Source: Acidobacteriota bacterium (lineage in GTDB: Bacteria; Acidobacteriota; Terriglobia; Acidiferrales; UBA7541). From it: a stretch of DNA of 12,008 nucleotides. The notes under the pieces are model-generated. The model did not search any database. It was given only the letters and a program-made list of their open reading frames with translations, and had not been told where the DNA came from. A program made the position numbers and the translations under genes. Numbering within the stretch: position 1 is the first letter of the stretch; every line of letters starts with the position of its first letter. Shown piece after piece: positions 1 to 5,416 of the stretch. Location of the stretch: NCBI GenBank assembly GCA_003224515.1, contig QHZC01000326.1, positions 1 to 12,008 of the forward strand, given 5' to 3'.

Positions 1-2
1 TG

Positions 3-653
3 GAAGCCGCCGATGCCGAACTTCCGCTCATCGTCTGCATCACCGAGGGGATCCCCGCCATCGACATGGTTCGCGTCGCCTCCGTCGTGAACGTCAAGAA
101 ATCTCGGCTAATCGGTCCGAACTGCCCCGGCGTCATTTCTCCCGGTAAGTGCAAGATCGGCATCATGCCTGGCCGCATCCACAAACAAGGAAATGTCGGC
201 GTCGTCAGCCGCAGCGGCACGCTGACCTACGAAGCTGTCCATCAATTGACGCAACTCGGCATCGGCCAATCCACCTGCATCGGCATCGGGGGGGATCCCA
301 TCATCGGCACAACGTTCCTCGACGCCATCCAGCTTTTCAACGCCGATCCGGATACGCACGCCATCATCTTGATTGGCGAAATCGGTGGCAACGCCGAAGA
401 ACGCGCCGCGGAGTGGATAAAGGCCAACATGAAGAAGCCCGTCGTGGGCTTTATTGCAGGCCAGACCGCGCCTCCTGGCCGCCGCATGGGCCACGCCGGC
501 GCGATCATCAGCGGTGGCCAGGGCACCGCCAAGGACAAGTACGCCGCGATGGCCGCCGCCGGCATCCGCGGGGCTTGCCCCGCCCGTTCTGCGGTAGCCG
601 TTCTCTTACAGGGCGGACTTTTCGTGCCAACCAATCTATTCGGAGGAAGTACC
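3..653 (+). CDS. sucD: Succinyl-CoA synthetase (succinate-CoA ligase) alpha subunit, 5' end outside window, native stop missing
   Basis: SucD binds CoA and carries the phosphohistidine intermediate as succinyl-CoA is converted to succinate with formation of ATP or GTP in the TCA cycle; it pairs with SucC in the cytoplasm. The frame enters from the left edge and shows the family blocks TEGIP, IGPNCPGVISPG, SRSGTLTYEAV, GIGGDPIIGT, IGEIGG and the active-site block GRRMGHAGAI, whose catalytic His codon is at 492-494. Similarity holds to AAGIR (about base 569), then stops at a perfect palindrome (568-583), about 18 residues before the family's usual C-terminus. No in-frame stop follows, so the frame runs straight into ndk. 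In the next frame a TAG lies at 595-597 and could end the protein if one base is wrong. The end given here is simply the base before the ndk start. SucC would be expected just upstream. Confidence 0.9.
568..583. repeat. Perfect 7-bp palindrome with TT loop at the sucD 3' end
   Basis: The sequence GCGGGGC-TT-GCCCCGC is an exact inverted repeat with a 2-base centre. It begins at the codon where SucD similarity ends. It shares the GGC-TT-GCC core of the hairpin at 2012-2025, so the two may be copies of one REP-like family; that relationship is an inference from two instances. Confidence 0.55.
642..649 (+). promoter_or_regulatory. Shine-Dalgarno site fixing a TTG start for ndk
   Basis: GGAGGAAG ends 4 bases before TTG at 654, so the GGAGG core has a 7-base spacer. 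The residues after this TTG match the usual Ndk N-terminus (ALERTFAIIKPDAV). A strong site here shows that ndk is initiated on its own even though the upstream frame is open. Confidence 0.75.
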
Positions 654-1043
654 TTGGCTCTCGAACGCACTTTCGCAATCATCAAGCCCGACGCCGTCAG
701 TCGTGGTCAACAAGGCGAAATTCTCTCCCGCATTCACAAGGCCGGTTTCAAAATCATCGCCGTCAAATCCATGCGCCTGACGAAAGAAGAAGCCGGGGGC
801 TTCTACGCTGTTCACAAAGAGCGCCCCTTCTTCCCCGAGCTCACCGATTTCATGAGTTCAGGCAAAATTTTCGCCCTGGTCCTCGAAGCCGATGGCGCCA
901 TTCTGAAGTGGCGAGACACCATGGGCGCCACCGATCCCAAGAAAGCCGCCCCCGGCAGCATTCGCCACGACCTGGGCACTAGCATCGGCAACAATTGCAC
1001 CCACGGCTCCGACGCTCCGGAAACCGCCGCCTTCGAAATCGGT
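654..1043 (+). CDS. ndk: Nucleoside diphosphate kinase with disrupted 3' end
   Basis: Ndk moves the gamma-phosphate of ATP to other (d)NDPs through a phosphohistidine and works as a cytoplasmic oligomer. From the TTG at 654 the protein shows ERTFAIIKPDAV, the GFYAVHKERPFFPELTDFMSSG block, the WRDTMGATDP block and the active-site motif NCTHGSDAPETAAFEIG, with the catalytic His codon at 1002-1004. The family normally ends about 5-10 residues after FEIG (total near 140 aa), usually with YFF and a few more residues. Here 130 residues are recognisable, then the sequence becomes LDLGELVARGRRG, encoded by a hairpin repeat, and the frame stays open to a TGA at 1485-1487, inside the antisense gene. 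The end given is the last recognisable codon. The catalytic core is intact, so the enzyme may still work. sucD-ndk adjacency fits a shared transcript. Confidence 0.88.
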
Positions 1044-1058
1044 CTTGACCTCGGGGAG

Positions 1059-1080
1059 CTCGTCGCGCGTGGGCGACGAG
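1059..1080. repeat. 8-bp stem / 6-base loop hairpin at the ndk 3' end
   Basis: CTCGTCGC, a loop of GCGTGG, and GCGACGAG form a perfect 8-bp stem. The hairpin lies just past the last recognisable Ndk residue. It is not followed by a T-run, so it does not look like an intrinsic terminator. It resembles interspersed intergenic repeats more than coding sequence. Confidence 0.5.
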
Positions 1081-1131
1081 GGATCTCTCTAGGTCCTTAC
1101 TTCTTTACTTCTTTTCTTCTACACTCTTTCC

Positions 1132-1365
1132 ATGGATCCCCTCCGCGATCTCGGCCGCATGCTCCTCCTCCTCGGCGGTTTTCTCGCCCTCATTGGCGCT
1201 CTCTTCTATCTCGGCGCAAAGCTCCCGTTCCGCCTCGGTCGCCTCCCCGGCGACATCATCCATCGCGGCGAACACACCACCTTCTACTTTCCCATCGTCA
1301 CCTGCCTCCTCCTCAGCCTCGGCCTCTCTCTCTTCTTCTGGCTTTTTGGTCAACTCCGCAAGTAA
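1132..1365 (+). CDS. DUF2905 family small membrane protein
   Basis: This 77-residue protein has two hydrophobic helices (about residues 10-28 and 55-73). They flank a short polar turn with the family signature GRLPGDI (36-42), followed by a charged stretch and FYFP (51-54). That arrangement and length match DUF2905 proteins, which are widespread inner-membrane proteins of unknown role. The ATG at 1132 gives the normal N-terminus, but no clear Shine-Dalgarno site precedes it. The upstream bases are pyrimidine-rich, so translation may be coupled to ndk readthrough or be weak. It is convergent with the next gene, with a 19-base gap and no obvious terminator hairpin. Family membership is confident; no function is claimed. 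Confidence 0.85.
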   Translation: MDPLRDLGRMLLLLGGFLALIGALFYLGAKLPFRLGRLPGDIIHRGEHTTFYFPIVTCLLLSLGLSLFFWLFGQLRK

Positions 1366-1384
1366 CCGAGTCTTTTCCTTTACC

Positions 1385-1861
1385 TCATTTTTCGACGCCG
1401 AACTCCGCCCGAATAAACGCCTTGATCCCTTCCTCCCCCGTCAATCGCAAGCACAGCAATTTGCCCTCGCGTTCCACGTCAATGTGAAAATCAAAAAACG
1501 GGCAGCACTTGCTTTCCGCGGCCACCCACGCCGACAACTCCGCCAGCGAAACGCTCTCGGGACTAAACTGGAATTCGTATCCTCTCGGCGTCCCCACGAT
1601 CTCCTTCCGCGCGGCCATCAATTTTTCCGTCAGTTGCTTGTGCCGCCCCCGCTCTTCGGGCGTCAGCGCTTTGGTGTTGCAGTAGAATTTGCTTTGTGTC
1701 GTTGTCACTTCCTTCTCCTGACTCATAACCGTTGCTGAGTTTCGAGCAACAACTCCCGCTGCCTCGCCACCCGCAATCAGCAGCGCCAGCGCCACCCCTG
1801 CCGTTACCGCCCCCGCTCTTCTCCCAAGCACTATTCCAAACCGTTGCTTATTGTTCTGCAT
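1385..1861 (-). CDS. Small exported Cys-rich protein, MerR-linked (unknown function)
   Basis: This is a 158-residue protein. Residues 17-39 form a hydrophobic segment after a basic N-terminus, which reads as a signal peptide or membrane anchor. The rest is soluble: FYCNTKALTPEERGRHKQL around 59-77, a Glu/Lys helix, then AAESKCCPFFDFHIDV around 114-129 and LLCLRLTGEEGIK around 135-147. Cys61, the vicinal pair Cys119-Cys120, Cys137, His74 and His126 could bind a metal or form a redox disulfide. I recall a family of short proteins with FxC...LTPEER..H...CCPF that often lack an assigned function and lie near MerR-type or metal-resistance genes. The start is the ATG at 1861, preceded by GGAGGAAA; an upstream ATG at 1888 has no such site. 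Homologues without the exported N-terminus would begin near the internal Met46. It is divergent from merR and probably controlled by it. Confidence 0.75.
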   Translation of the reverse strand: MQNNKQRFGIVLGRRAGAVTAGVALALLIAGGEAAGVVARNSATVMSQEKEVTTTQSKFYCNTKALTPEERGRHKQLTEKLMAARKEIVGTPRGYEFQFSPESVSLAELSAWVAAESKCCPFFDFHIDVEREGKLLCLRLTGEEGIKAFIRAEFGVEK

Positions 1862-1864
1862 GGC

Positions 1865-1872
1865 TTTCCTCC
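1865..1872 (-). promoter_or_regulatory. Shine-Dalgarno site deciding the start of the Cys-rich protein
   Basis: On the minus strand GGAGGAAA is followed by GCC and the ATG at 1861-1859. The GGAGG core has a 6-base spacer. This favours the 158-residue form over the frame extension to 1888. Confidence 0.75.
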
Positions 1873-1901
1873 AATTAAGATTTGCCACGTCCCATCCCCA
1901 A

Positions 1902-1932
1902 ATGCTAAAACTTAAAGTCAGCTTTAAGTCAA
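1902..1932 (-). promoter_or_regulatory. MerR-type promoter with 19-bp spacer and operator dyad
   Basis: On the minus strand TTGACT (1932-1927) and TAGCAT (1907-1902) are separated by 19 bases. Promoters activated by MerR-family proteins are known for 19-20 bp spacers instead of 17. A perfect dyad, ACTTAAA-GCTGAC-TTTAAGT (1929-1910), fills the spacer where the regulator would bind. The promoter points to the Cys-rich gene, about 40 bases from its ATG, and lies between it and the divergent merR. I found no convincing separate promoter for merR. Confidence 0.7.
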
Positions 1933-1991
1933 GTGTCTTTATGTAGATTTTGCCGCGGCCGCCTGAGATTTACGCCAGCTCACGATGGGAG

Positions 1992-2067
1992 AGGCGGCCG
2001 CCTTGGACTGCGGCGGCTTGCCGCCCCTTTTCCGTCCGCAACTACGCTGCAGGCCCTCGAAGGGCCT
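1992..2067. repeat. Hairpin cluster in the merR leader
   Basis: Three perfect inverted repeats are packed into 76 bases ahead of merR: AGGCGGCCGCCT (1992-2003), GGCGGC-TT-GCCGCC (2012-2025) and AGGCCCT-CGA-AGGGCCT (2051-2067). A further GCGGCCGC occurs near 1954. The middle one has the same GGC-TT-GCC core as the palindrome at 568-583. No open frame here has homology I recognise. It could be an inserted REP-like unit or a structured 5' leader of merR. Confidence 0.5.
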
Positions 2068-2100
2068 TCGCGGCCAGTCGCCTCCGGGAGGAAAACGAAC

Positions 2101-2499
2101 ATGAAAATCGGCCAACTGGCCTCCGCCGCCAACCTCAACGCCTCCGCCATCCGCTACTATGAAAAATGCGGGCTCCTCGCTCCGCCCCAACGTCTCGGCG
2201 GCCAGCGGCGCTATCCAAGCGACGCCATTGACCGCGTCCTGCTCATTCGCTTCGCCACCGAAATGGGCTTCAGCCTTTCCGAAATCAAGCTTTTCCTCAA
2301 CGGTCTCTGCCACAACACTCCCGTCGGCCCCCGTTGGAAGAGGCTCGCCGCCAGCAAGCTCGCCGAAGTCAATCAAACCATCGCCCGCGCTCTCAAACTC
2401 AAATCCCTCCTCAAGGGCCTCCTCCGCTGCCGCTGTGCCTCCCTCCAGCTCTGTGTCAATCGCCTCCGCCTCCGCCGCGTGGCCCGCGGCGCGATGTAG
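2101..2499 (+). CDS. MerR-family transcriptional regulator
   Basis: This 132-residue cytoplasmic DNA-binding regulator starts at the ATG at 2101, preceded by GGAGG (2087-2091). Residues 1-40 form the winged helix-turn-helix, with KIGQLAS, IRYYEKCGLL and GGQRRY, followed by the DAIDRVLLIRFATEMGFSLSEIKLFL helices typical of the family. A long dimerisation helix spans about 78-107. The C-terminus carries RCRCASLQLC (Cys110, Cys112, Cys118), a likely effector-binding site. The Cys usually found at the start of the dimerisation helix in CueR/ZntR/MerR-type metal sensors is absent; that segment reads PVGPRWKRLA. The ligand therefore cannot be assigned; a metal or a thiol/redox signal are both possible. 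The protein is divergent from the Cys-rich gene and very likely acts at the dyad at 1910-1929. The reading frame is open upstream to 1933, but that extension has no family match. Confidence 0.88.
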   Translation: MKIGQLASAANLNASAIRYYEKCGLLAPPQRLGGQRRYPSDAIDRVLLIRFATEMGFSLSEIKLFLNGLCHNTPVGPRWKRLAASKLAEVNQTIARALKLKSLLKGLLRCRCASLQLCVNRLRLRRVARGAM

Positions 2500-2808
2500 C
2501 GTCTGCCTCGAAGCAGCCATCATTTTCCCAGTGGCTTTCGTCCGTAGTCCGCAGTCTGCCGCTTGACACCTCGCCTCTTGTTACCAGCGCGGGCCGTAAG
2601 GCCTCGGCGTTTTGCGCCGGGGATATAAGGCCCTCCTCTTCGTCCAAAAGACCTGTGGGCGGGCAGCCCAAAAGTGAAGCCTCTTCATGGTCCTCGCCTG
2701 AAGTAAGGCGTTGTGGGAGGAACCCACCGAAGCCGTCCCGCAAAACCAGCGGGACGCCGCAGGAATCCTCTTGCATTCAGGGAGAGGAGAATGTCAATTT
2801 CTTAGCTG
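2500..2808. other. Gene-free, hairpin-dense intergenic stretch
   Basis: I see no credible gene here. Several short perfect stems occur in a row: GGCC-GTAA-GGCC (about 2590), CGGCG-TTTTG-CGCCG (about 2605), GTGGG-AGGAA-CCCAC (2713-2727) and GTCCCGC-AAAACCA-GCGGGAC (2735-2755). The style, with alternating stems and AAAAG-like linkers, resembles an interspersed repeat or a structured RNA. Neither can be confirmed from one copy. A 106-codon frame on the minus strand crosses it but shows no recognisable domain. Confidence 0.5.
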
Positions 2809-2973
2809 ATGAGGACCCTGTTCCTTGTTCTGGCGATGCTGACTGACAGCCCATGTATGGTTGCCCACTGACTCGCAGCCGTTCCACCTGAAACTGGTAG
2901 TGGCTGACGCAAGCAACGAGCATCCTGAGTTCAATACGGAAATCGAGATTTGGCGGTGCGCTCCCGACAAGTG
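2809..2973 (+). pseudogene. Remnant of a small secreted protein, frameshifted and truncated
   Basis: From the ATG at 2809 the sequence reads as a signal peptide (MRTLFLVLAMLT...CMVAH) and meets a TGA at 2869-2871. Around the same point another frame continues with SQPFHLKLVVADASNEHPEF and then a TEIEIW...APDKW block. Read together they look like the start of one secreted protein with a frameshift at the signal-peptide boundary. The pattern recalls the N-terminal part of acidobacterial secreted proteins annotated as TonB-type energy transducers, but that is from memory. After APDKW (about 2973) the sequence turns into repetitive non-coding text, so the rest of the gene is missing. No Shine-Dalgarno site is well placed for the ATG. 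Confidence 0.4.
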
Positions 2974-3120
2974 GCCCTCTGTTTTCGCTTTCGACTTTCA
3001 ATTCTCGACTTTCAACCTCTTCCCGCTCGCCACTCGCCACTCGTTTACCCTGCGCGGAGCCCAAGGGCCACTTGCCTGCCCCGAGCGGAGTCGAGGGGCC
3101 ACTCATCCAACGGGTGCCGC
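2974..3120. repeat. Low-complexity spacer with a CCCCGAGCGGAGTCGAGGGG element
   Basis: The region has tandem-like words (CGACTTTCAATT/CGACTTTCAACC, then CTCGCCACTCGCCACTCG). An imperfect palindrome follows at 3079-3098, with the GGGCCACT word repeated on both sides. Elements of the type CCCTGAGCGGAGTCGAAGGG are common interspersed repeats in some bacterial genomes. It ends directly at the xseA start and supplies only a weak ribosome site. Confidence 0.45.
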
Positions 3121-4485
3121 ATGACCCAGCAGCTCACCTTCAACCTCATGCCCACCCGCAAGACCTGGACGGTCAGCGAGCTGACCGGCAAAATCCGCGA
3201 CCTGCTCGCTAAAAACTTCACCGACATCAACGTGCAAGGCGAAGTCTCCAACCGCCGCGAAGCCCAGTCCGGCCACATCTATTTCACCTTGAAGGACGAT
3301 CGCTCCCAGGTCCGCTGCGTTTACTTCAAGCAGCAGCAGCGCGGTATCAAGTTCCGCCCCGAAGACGGCTTACAAGTCACCGCGCGCGGCTCCATCAGCG
3401 TCTACGAGCAGCGCGGCGAGTATCAGATTTATGTCGAAAAAATCGAGCTGGTGGGGCAAGGAGCATTGCAGCTCGCCTTCGAGCAATTGAAAAAACGCCT
3501 GGAAGACGAGGGTCTCTTCGATGCCGCGCACAAGAAAGCGCTGCCGCTTCTCCCTAGCCGCATCGGCATCATTACTTCCCCAAAGGGCGCCGCCGTACGC
3601 GATGTCGTGCGCATCCTCGCACGCCGCTTCCCAAACGTTCATCTGACCGTATATCCCGTGCGCGTCCAGGGAGAAGGCTCTGCCGAGGAAATCGTCAAAG
3701 CCTTGAAATTCTTCAATGCCAAAAAAATGGTGGACGTGCTGATCCTCGCGCGCGGCGGCGGCTCCATGGAAGATTTGTGGTCCTTCAACGAAGAAATCGT
3801 CGCGCACGCTATCTTCGCTTCAGAAATTCCCGTGATTTCCGGCGTGGGCCACGAAACCGATTTCACCATCGCCGATTTCGTCGCCGACGTCCGCGCCTCG
3901 ACGCCTTCCGCCGCCGCTGAGCTCGTCGTCCAGACGCGCCGCGAATTTGACAAGCACATTGCCGATCTCCGCGAAACCCTGGCTGGACAGATTCGATATC
4001 GCCTATTGGAATTCTCCCGCCGCGTTCACGAACTTTCCGCTCGCCGCGGTTTTCGCCGCCCGCTCGATCTTTTGCGGCAGCAGCGCCAGCGCGCCGATGA
4101 GATGACCTCACGTCTCGCCCTCGGACTTCGCGCCCGCCTCGAACAATCGCGCAAGCGTTTCACCGCCGCCCACCTGCGCATCGCTTCGTTTGATTTTCGC
4201 ATGAAGATCGCAGCCTTTCGCTTGCGTCTTGAAAAGCACACTACCGAGCTCGGCGTCCGCGCTGAACGCTTCTTACGCGCCAAGCGCGAACGCTGGCAGC
4301 GCCTTACCGTGCAACTCCAGGAGCGCGGCCCGTTGAAGGTTTTAGAACGCGGCTACGCCATCGCCACCGACGCCGCCGGCAACCTCCTCCGTGACGCCGC
4401 CCAGGTCGCTTTCGGGGACACCGTAGCCATCCAGCTCCACCGCGGCCGCCTCACCACCGAAGTGCGCAAGAAGGAAACAACCTGA
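3121..4485 (+). CDS. xseA: Exodeoxyribonuclease VII large subunit
   Basis: XseA is the catalytic subunit of exonuclease VII, which degrades single-stranded DNA from either end into oligonucleotides during repair. The 454-residue product is close to the 456 of the E. coli enzyme. Residues about 12-110 form the OB-fold nucleic-acid domain (WTVSELTGKIRDLL, VQGEVSN, GHIYFTLKDD). The catalytic domain follows, with LPSRIGIITSPKGAAVRDV, ARGGGSMEDLWSFNEE (about 210-225) and PVISGVGHETDFTIADFVAD. A long Arg-rich coiled-coil segment (about 280-410) is the expected XseB-binding stalk, and the C-terminus carries LERGYAIATD. The ATG at 3121 gives the standard N-terminus; the frame is open upstream to 2950, but that part is repeat sequence. 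The Shine-Dalgarno site is weak. XseB normally lies directly downstream, but here a decayed antisense gene follows. Confidence 0.96.
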   Translation: MTQQLTFNLMPTRKTWTVSELTGKIRDLLAKNFTDINVQGEVSNRREAQSGHIYFTLKDDRSQVRCVYFKQQQRGIKFRPEDGLQVTARGSISVYEQRGEYQIYVEKIELVGQGALQLAFEQLKKRLEDEGLFDAAHKKALPLLPSRIGIITSPKGAAVRDVVRILARRFPNVHLTVYPVRVQGEGSAEEIVKALKFFNAKKMVDVLILARGGGSMEDLWSFNEEIVAHAIFASEIPVISGVGHETDFTIADFVADVRASTPSAAAELVVQTRREFDKHIADLRETLAGQIRYRLLEFSRRVHELSARRGFRRPLDLLRQQRQRADEMTSRLALGLRARLEQSRKRFTAAHLRIASFDFRMKIAAFRLRLEKHTTELGVRAERFLRAKRERWQRLTVQLQERGPLKVLERGYAIATDAAGNLLRDAAQVAFGDTVAIQLHRGRLTTEVRKKETT

Positions 4486-4505
4486 GCTCCTTCTCTCACT
4501 CTCGC

Positions 4506-5383
4506 TTACGGCTGACTCGGCTTTTCCGCCCTTTTCTGCTTGATCTCCTTAACGTTGTCGATCAAATATCGTCAGCCATTTTTGATCAGTTATTCGGGTT
4601 CGCTCTCGCCACGCGACTGCGTCCGCCTTGCATATTTAGAGCAGATTCAAATAGGCCATCGCGTCGTCGTAGTTCGGCTTAATCGCAATGGCGTGATTGA
4701 GCGCCTCCATGCCTTCATCGATCATCCACCCATACTCGCGCGTATATTCATCCTGCAAGTCCGGAGGAAGGGGCGCATCGTCGCGCCAGTTGCCTCCCGC
4801 GCACGGACAGATTGAACTTGGTCCGCGGCAGGCCGTTCGCGCGGAACGCAAGGGTTCAGTCAATGACGCCGATCCAGTAGCAGGGTTCAAGATCATCGGA
4901 GCGGAGAAAAATGTGTTTTTGATTCGACTCCTGAAAGAGATGCGAATCGAAGGGCCTACCGGGCATCTGGAACAGCGTCAAGCCCAATCCGTCGATCGCG
5001 GAGATATTTTGCCGGTCCAGGCTCAGCACGCCCCGGAATTCTTCGGTGGCGGCGTGCCCCATGCGAATGTTTTCTTCGCTCGGCGCACCTGAGATGTACT
5101 GCCAGGCATAGATCGTCGCGAGATACAACCTGGCAAGCACGAGTCGGGGGTAGAGCTGTTTTGCGTGCGCGAAATATCGCTCCGCCTCTTGGTATTGCCC
5201 GTTTTTGAAAGCTTGAACACCCTGATTCAGATCCTGCCGCGCCTGGTTCTCTTCCTCGGTCTGAGCAGGCTTGTCTTGGCCGAAGCACCTACTCGCCATC
5301 GCCCAAGGCAAAGCCAGAAAAGAAACTGTGACCAGGCCGCGAAGGGAATAAAGCAGACCCACAGGAATGACCATGATGAACAT
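4506..5383 (-). pseudogene. Decayed secreted TPR protein gene
   Basis: The N-terminal 175 codons from the ATG at 5383 are intact: a signal peptide (about 1-35), then TPR-like helices (LNQGVQAFKNGQYQEAERYF, RLVLARLYLATIYAWQYI, FRGVLSLDRQNISAIDGLGL), ending in PCYWIGVID. The next codon is TGA (4856-4858) where homologues I recall have Trp. The same frame continues with TLAFRANGL, then an apparent extra base near 4786 shifts frame to RDDAPLPPDL and YDDAMAYLNLL. A TAA follows at 4636-4638, the frame continues with KADAVA, and after a further shift near 4565-4590 a third frame gives LIDNVKEIKQKRAEK and stops at 4506-4508. The conserved blocks therefore stay in order across at least two nonsense and two frameshift lesions. 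It starts 33 bases after lepA. The intact gene would be an acidobacterial-type TPR protein of roughly 290 residues with no defined function. Confidence 0.75.
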
Positions 5384-5416
5384 GGAGAACTGCGATCTTC
5401 CCCGCGGAGCTCGATT

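Noticed and set aside
1044..1487. Reading frame of ndk continuing to a TGA at 1485
   Set aside because: Past base 1043 it has no family similarity, is Pro/Ser/Arg-rich, and overlaps DUF2905 on the same strand and the Cys-rich gene on the other. It is an open frame by base composition, not an Ndk extension.
1933..2100. Upstream extension of merR by 56 codons
   Set aside because: The extension covers palindromic repeats, while the ATG at 2101 has GGAGG and begins the standard MerR N-terminus.
2456..2776. 106-codon minus-strand frame in the hairpin-rich region
   Set aside because: No recognisable domain and poor codon character. It gave a faint sense of a repeated hypothetical protein, most likely because the underlying DNA is an interspersed repeat.
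2950..3120. 57-codon N-terminal extension of xseA
   Set aside because: It translates repeat sequence rich in Arg, and the ATG at 3121 matches the family N-terminus and total length.
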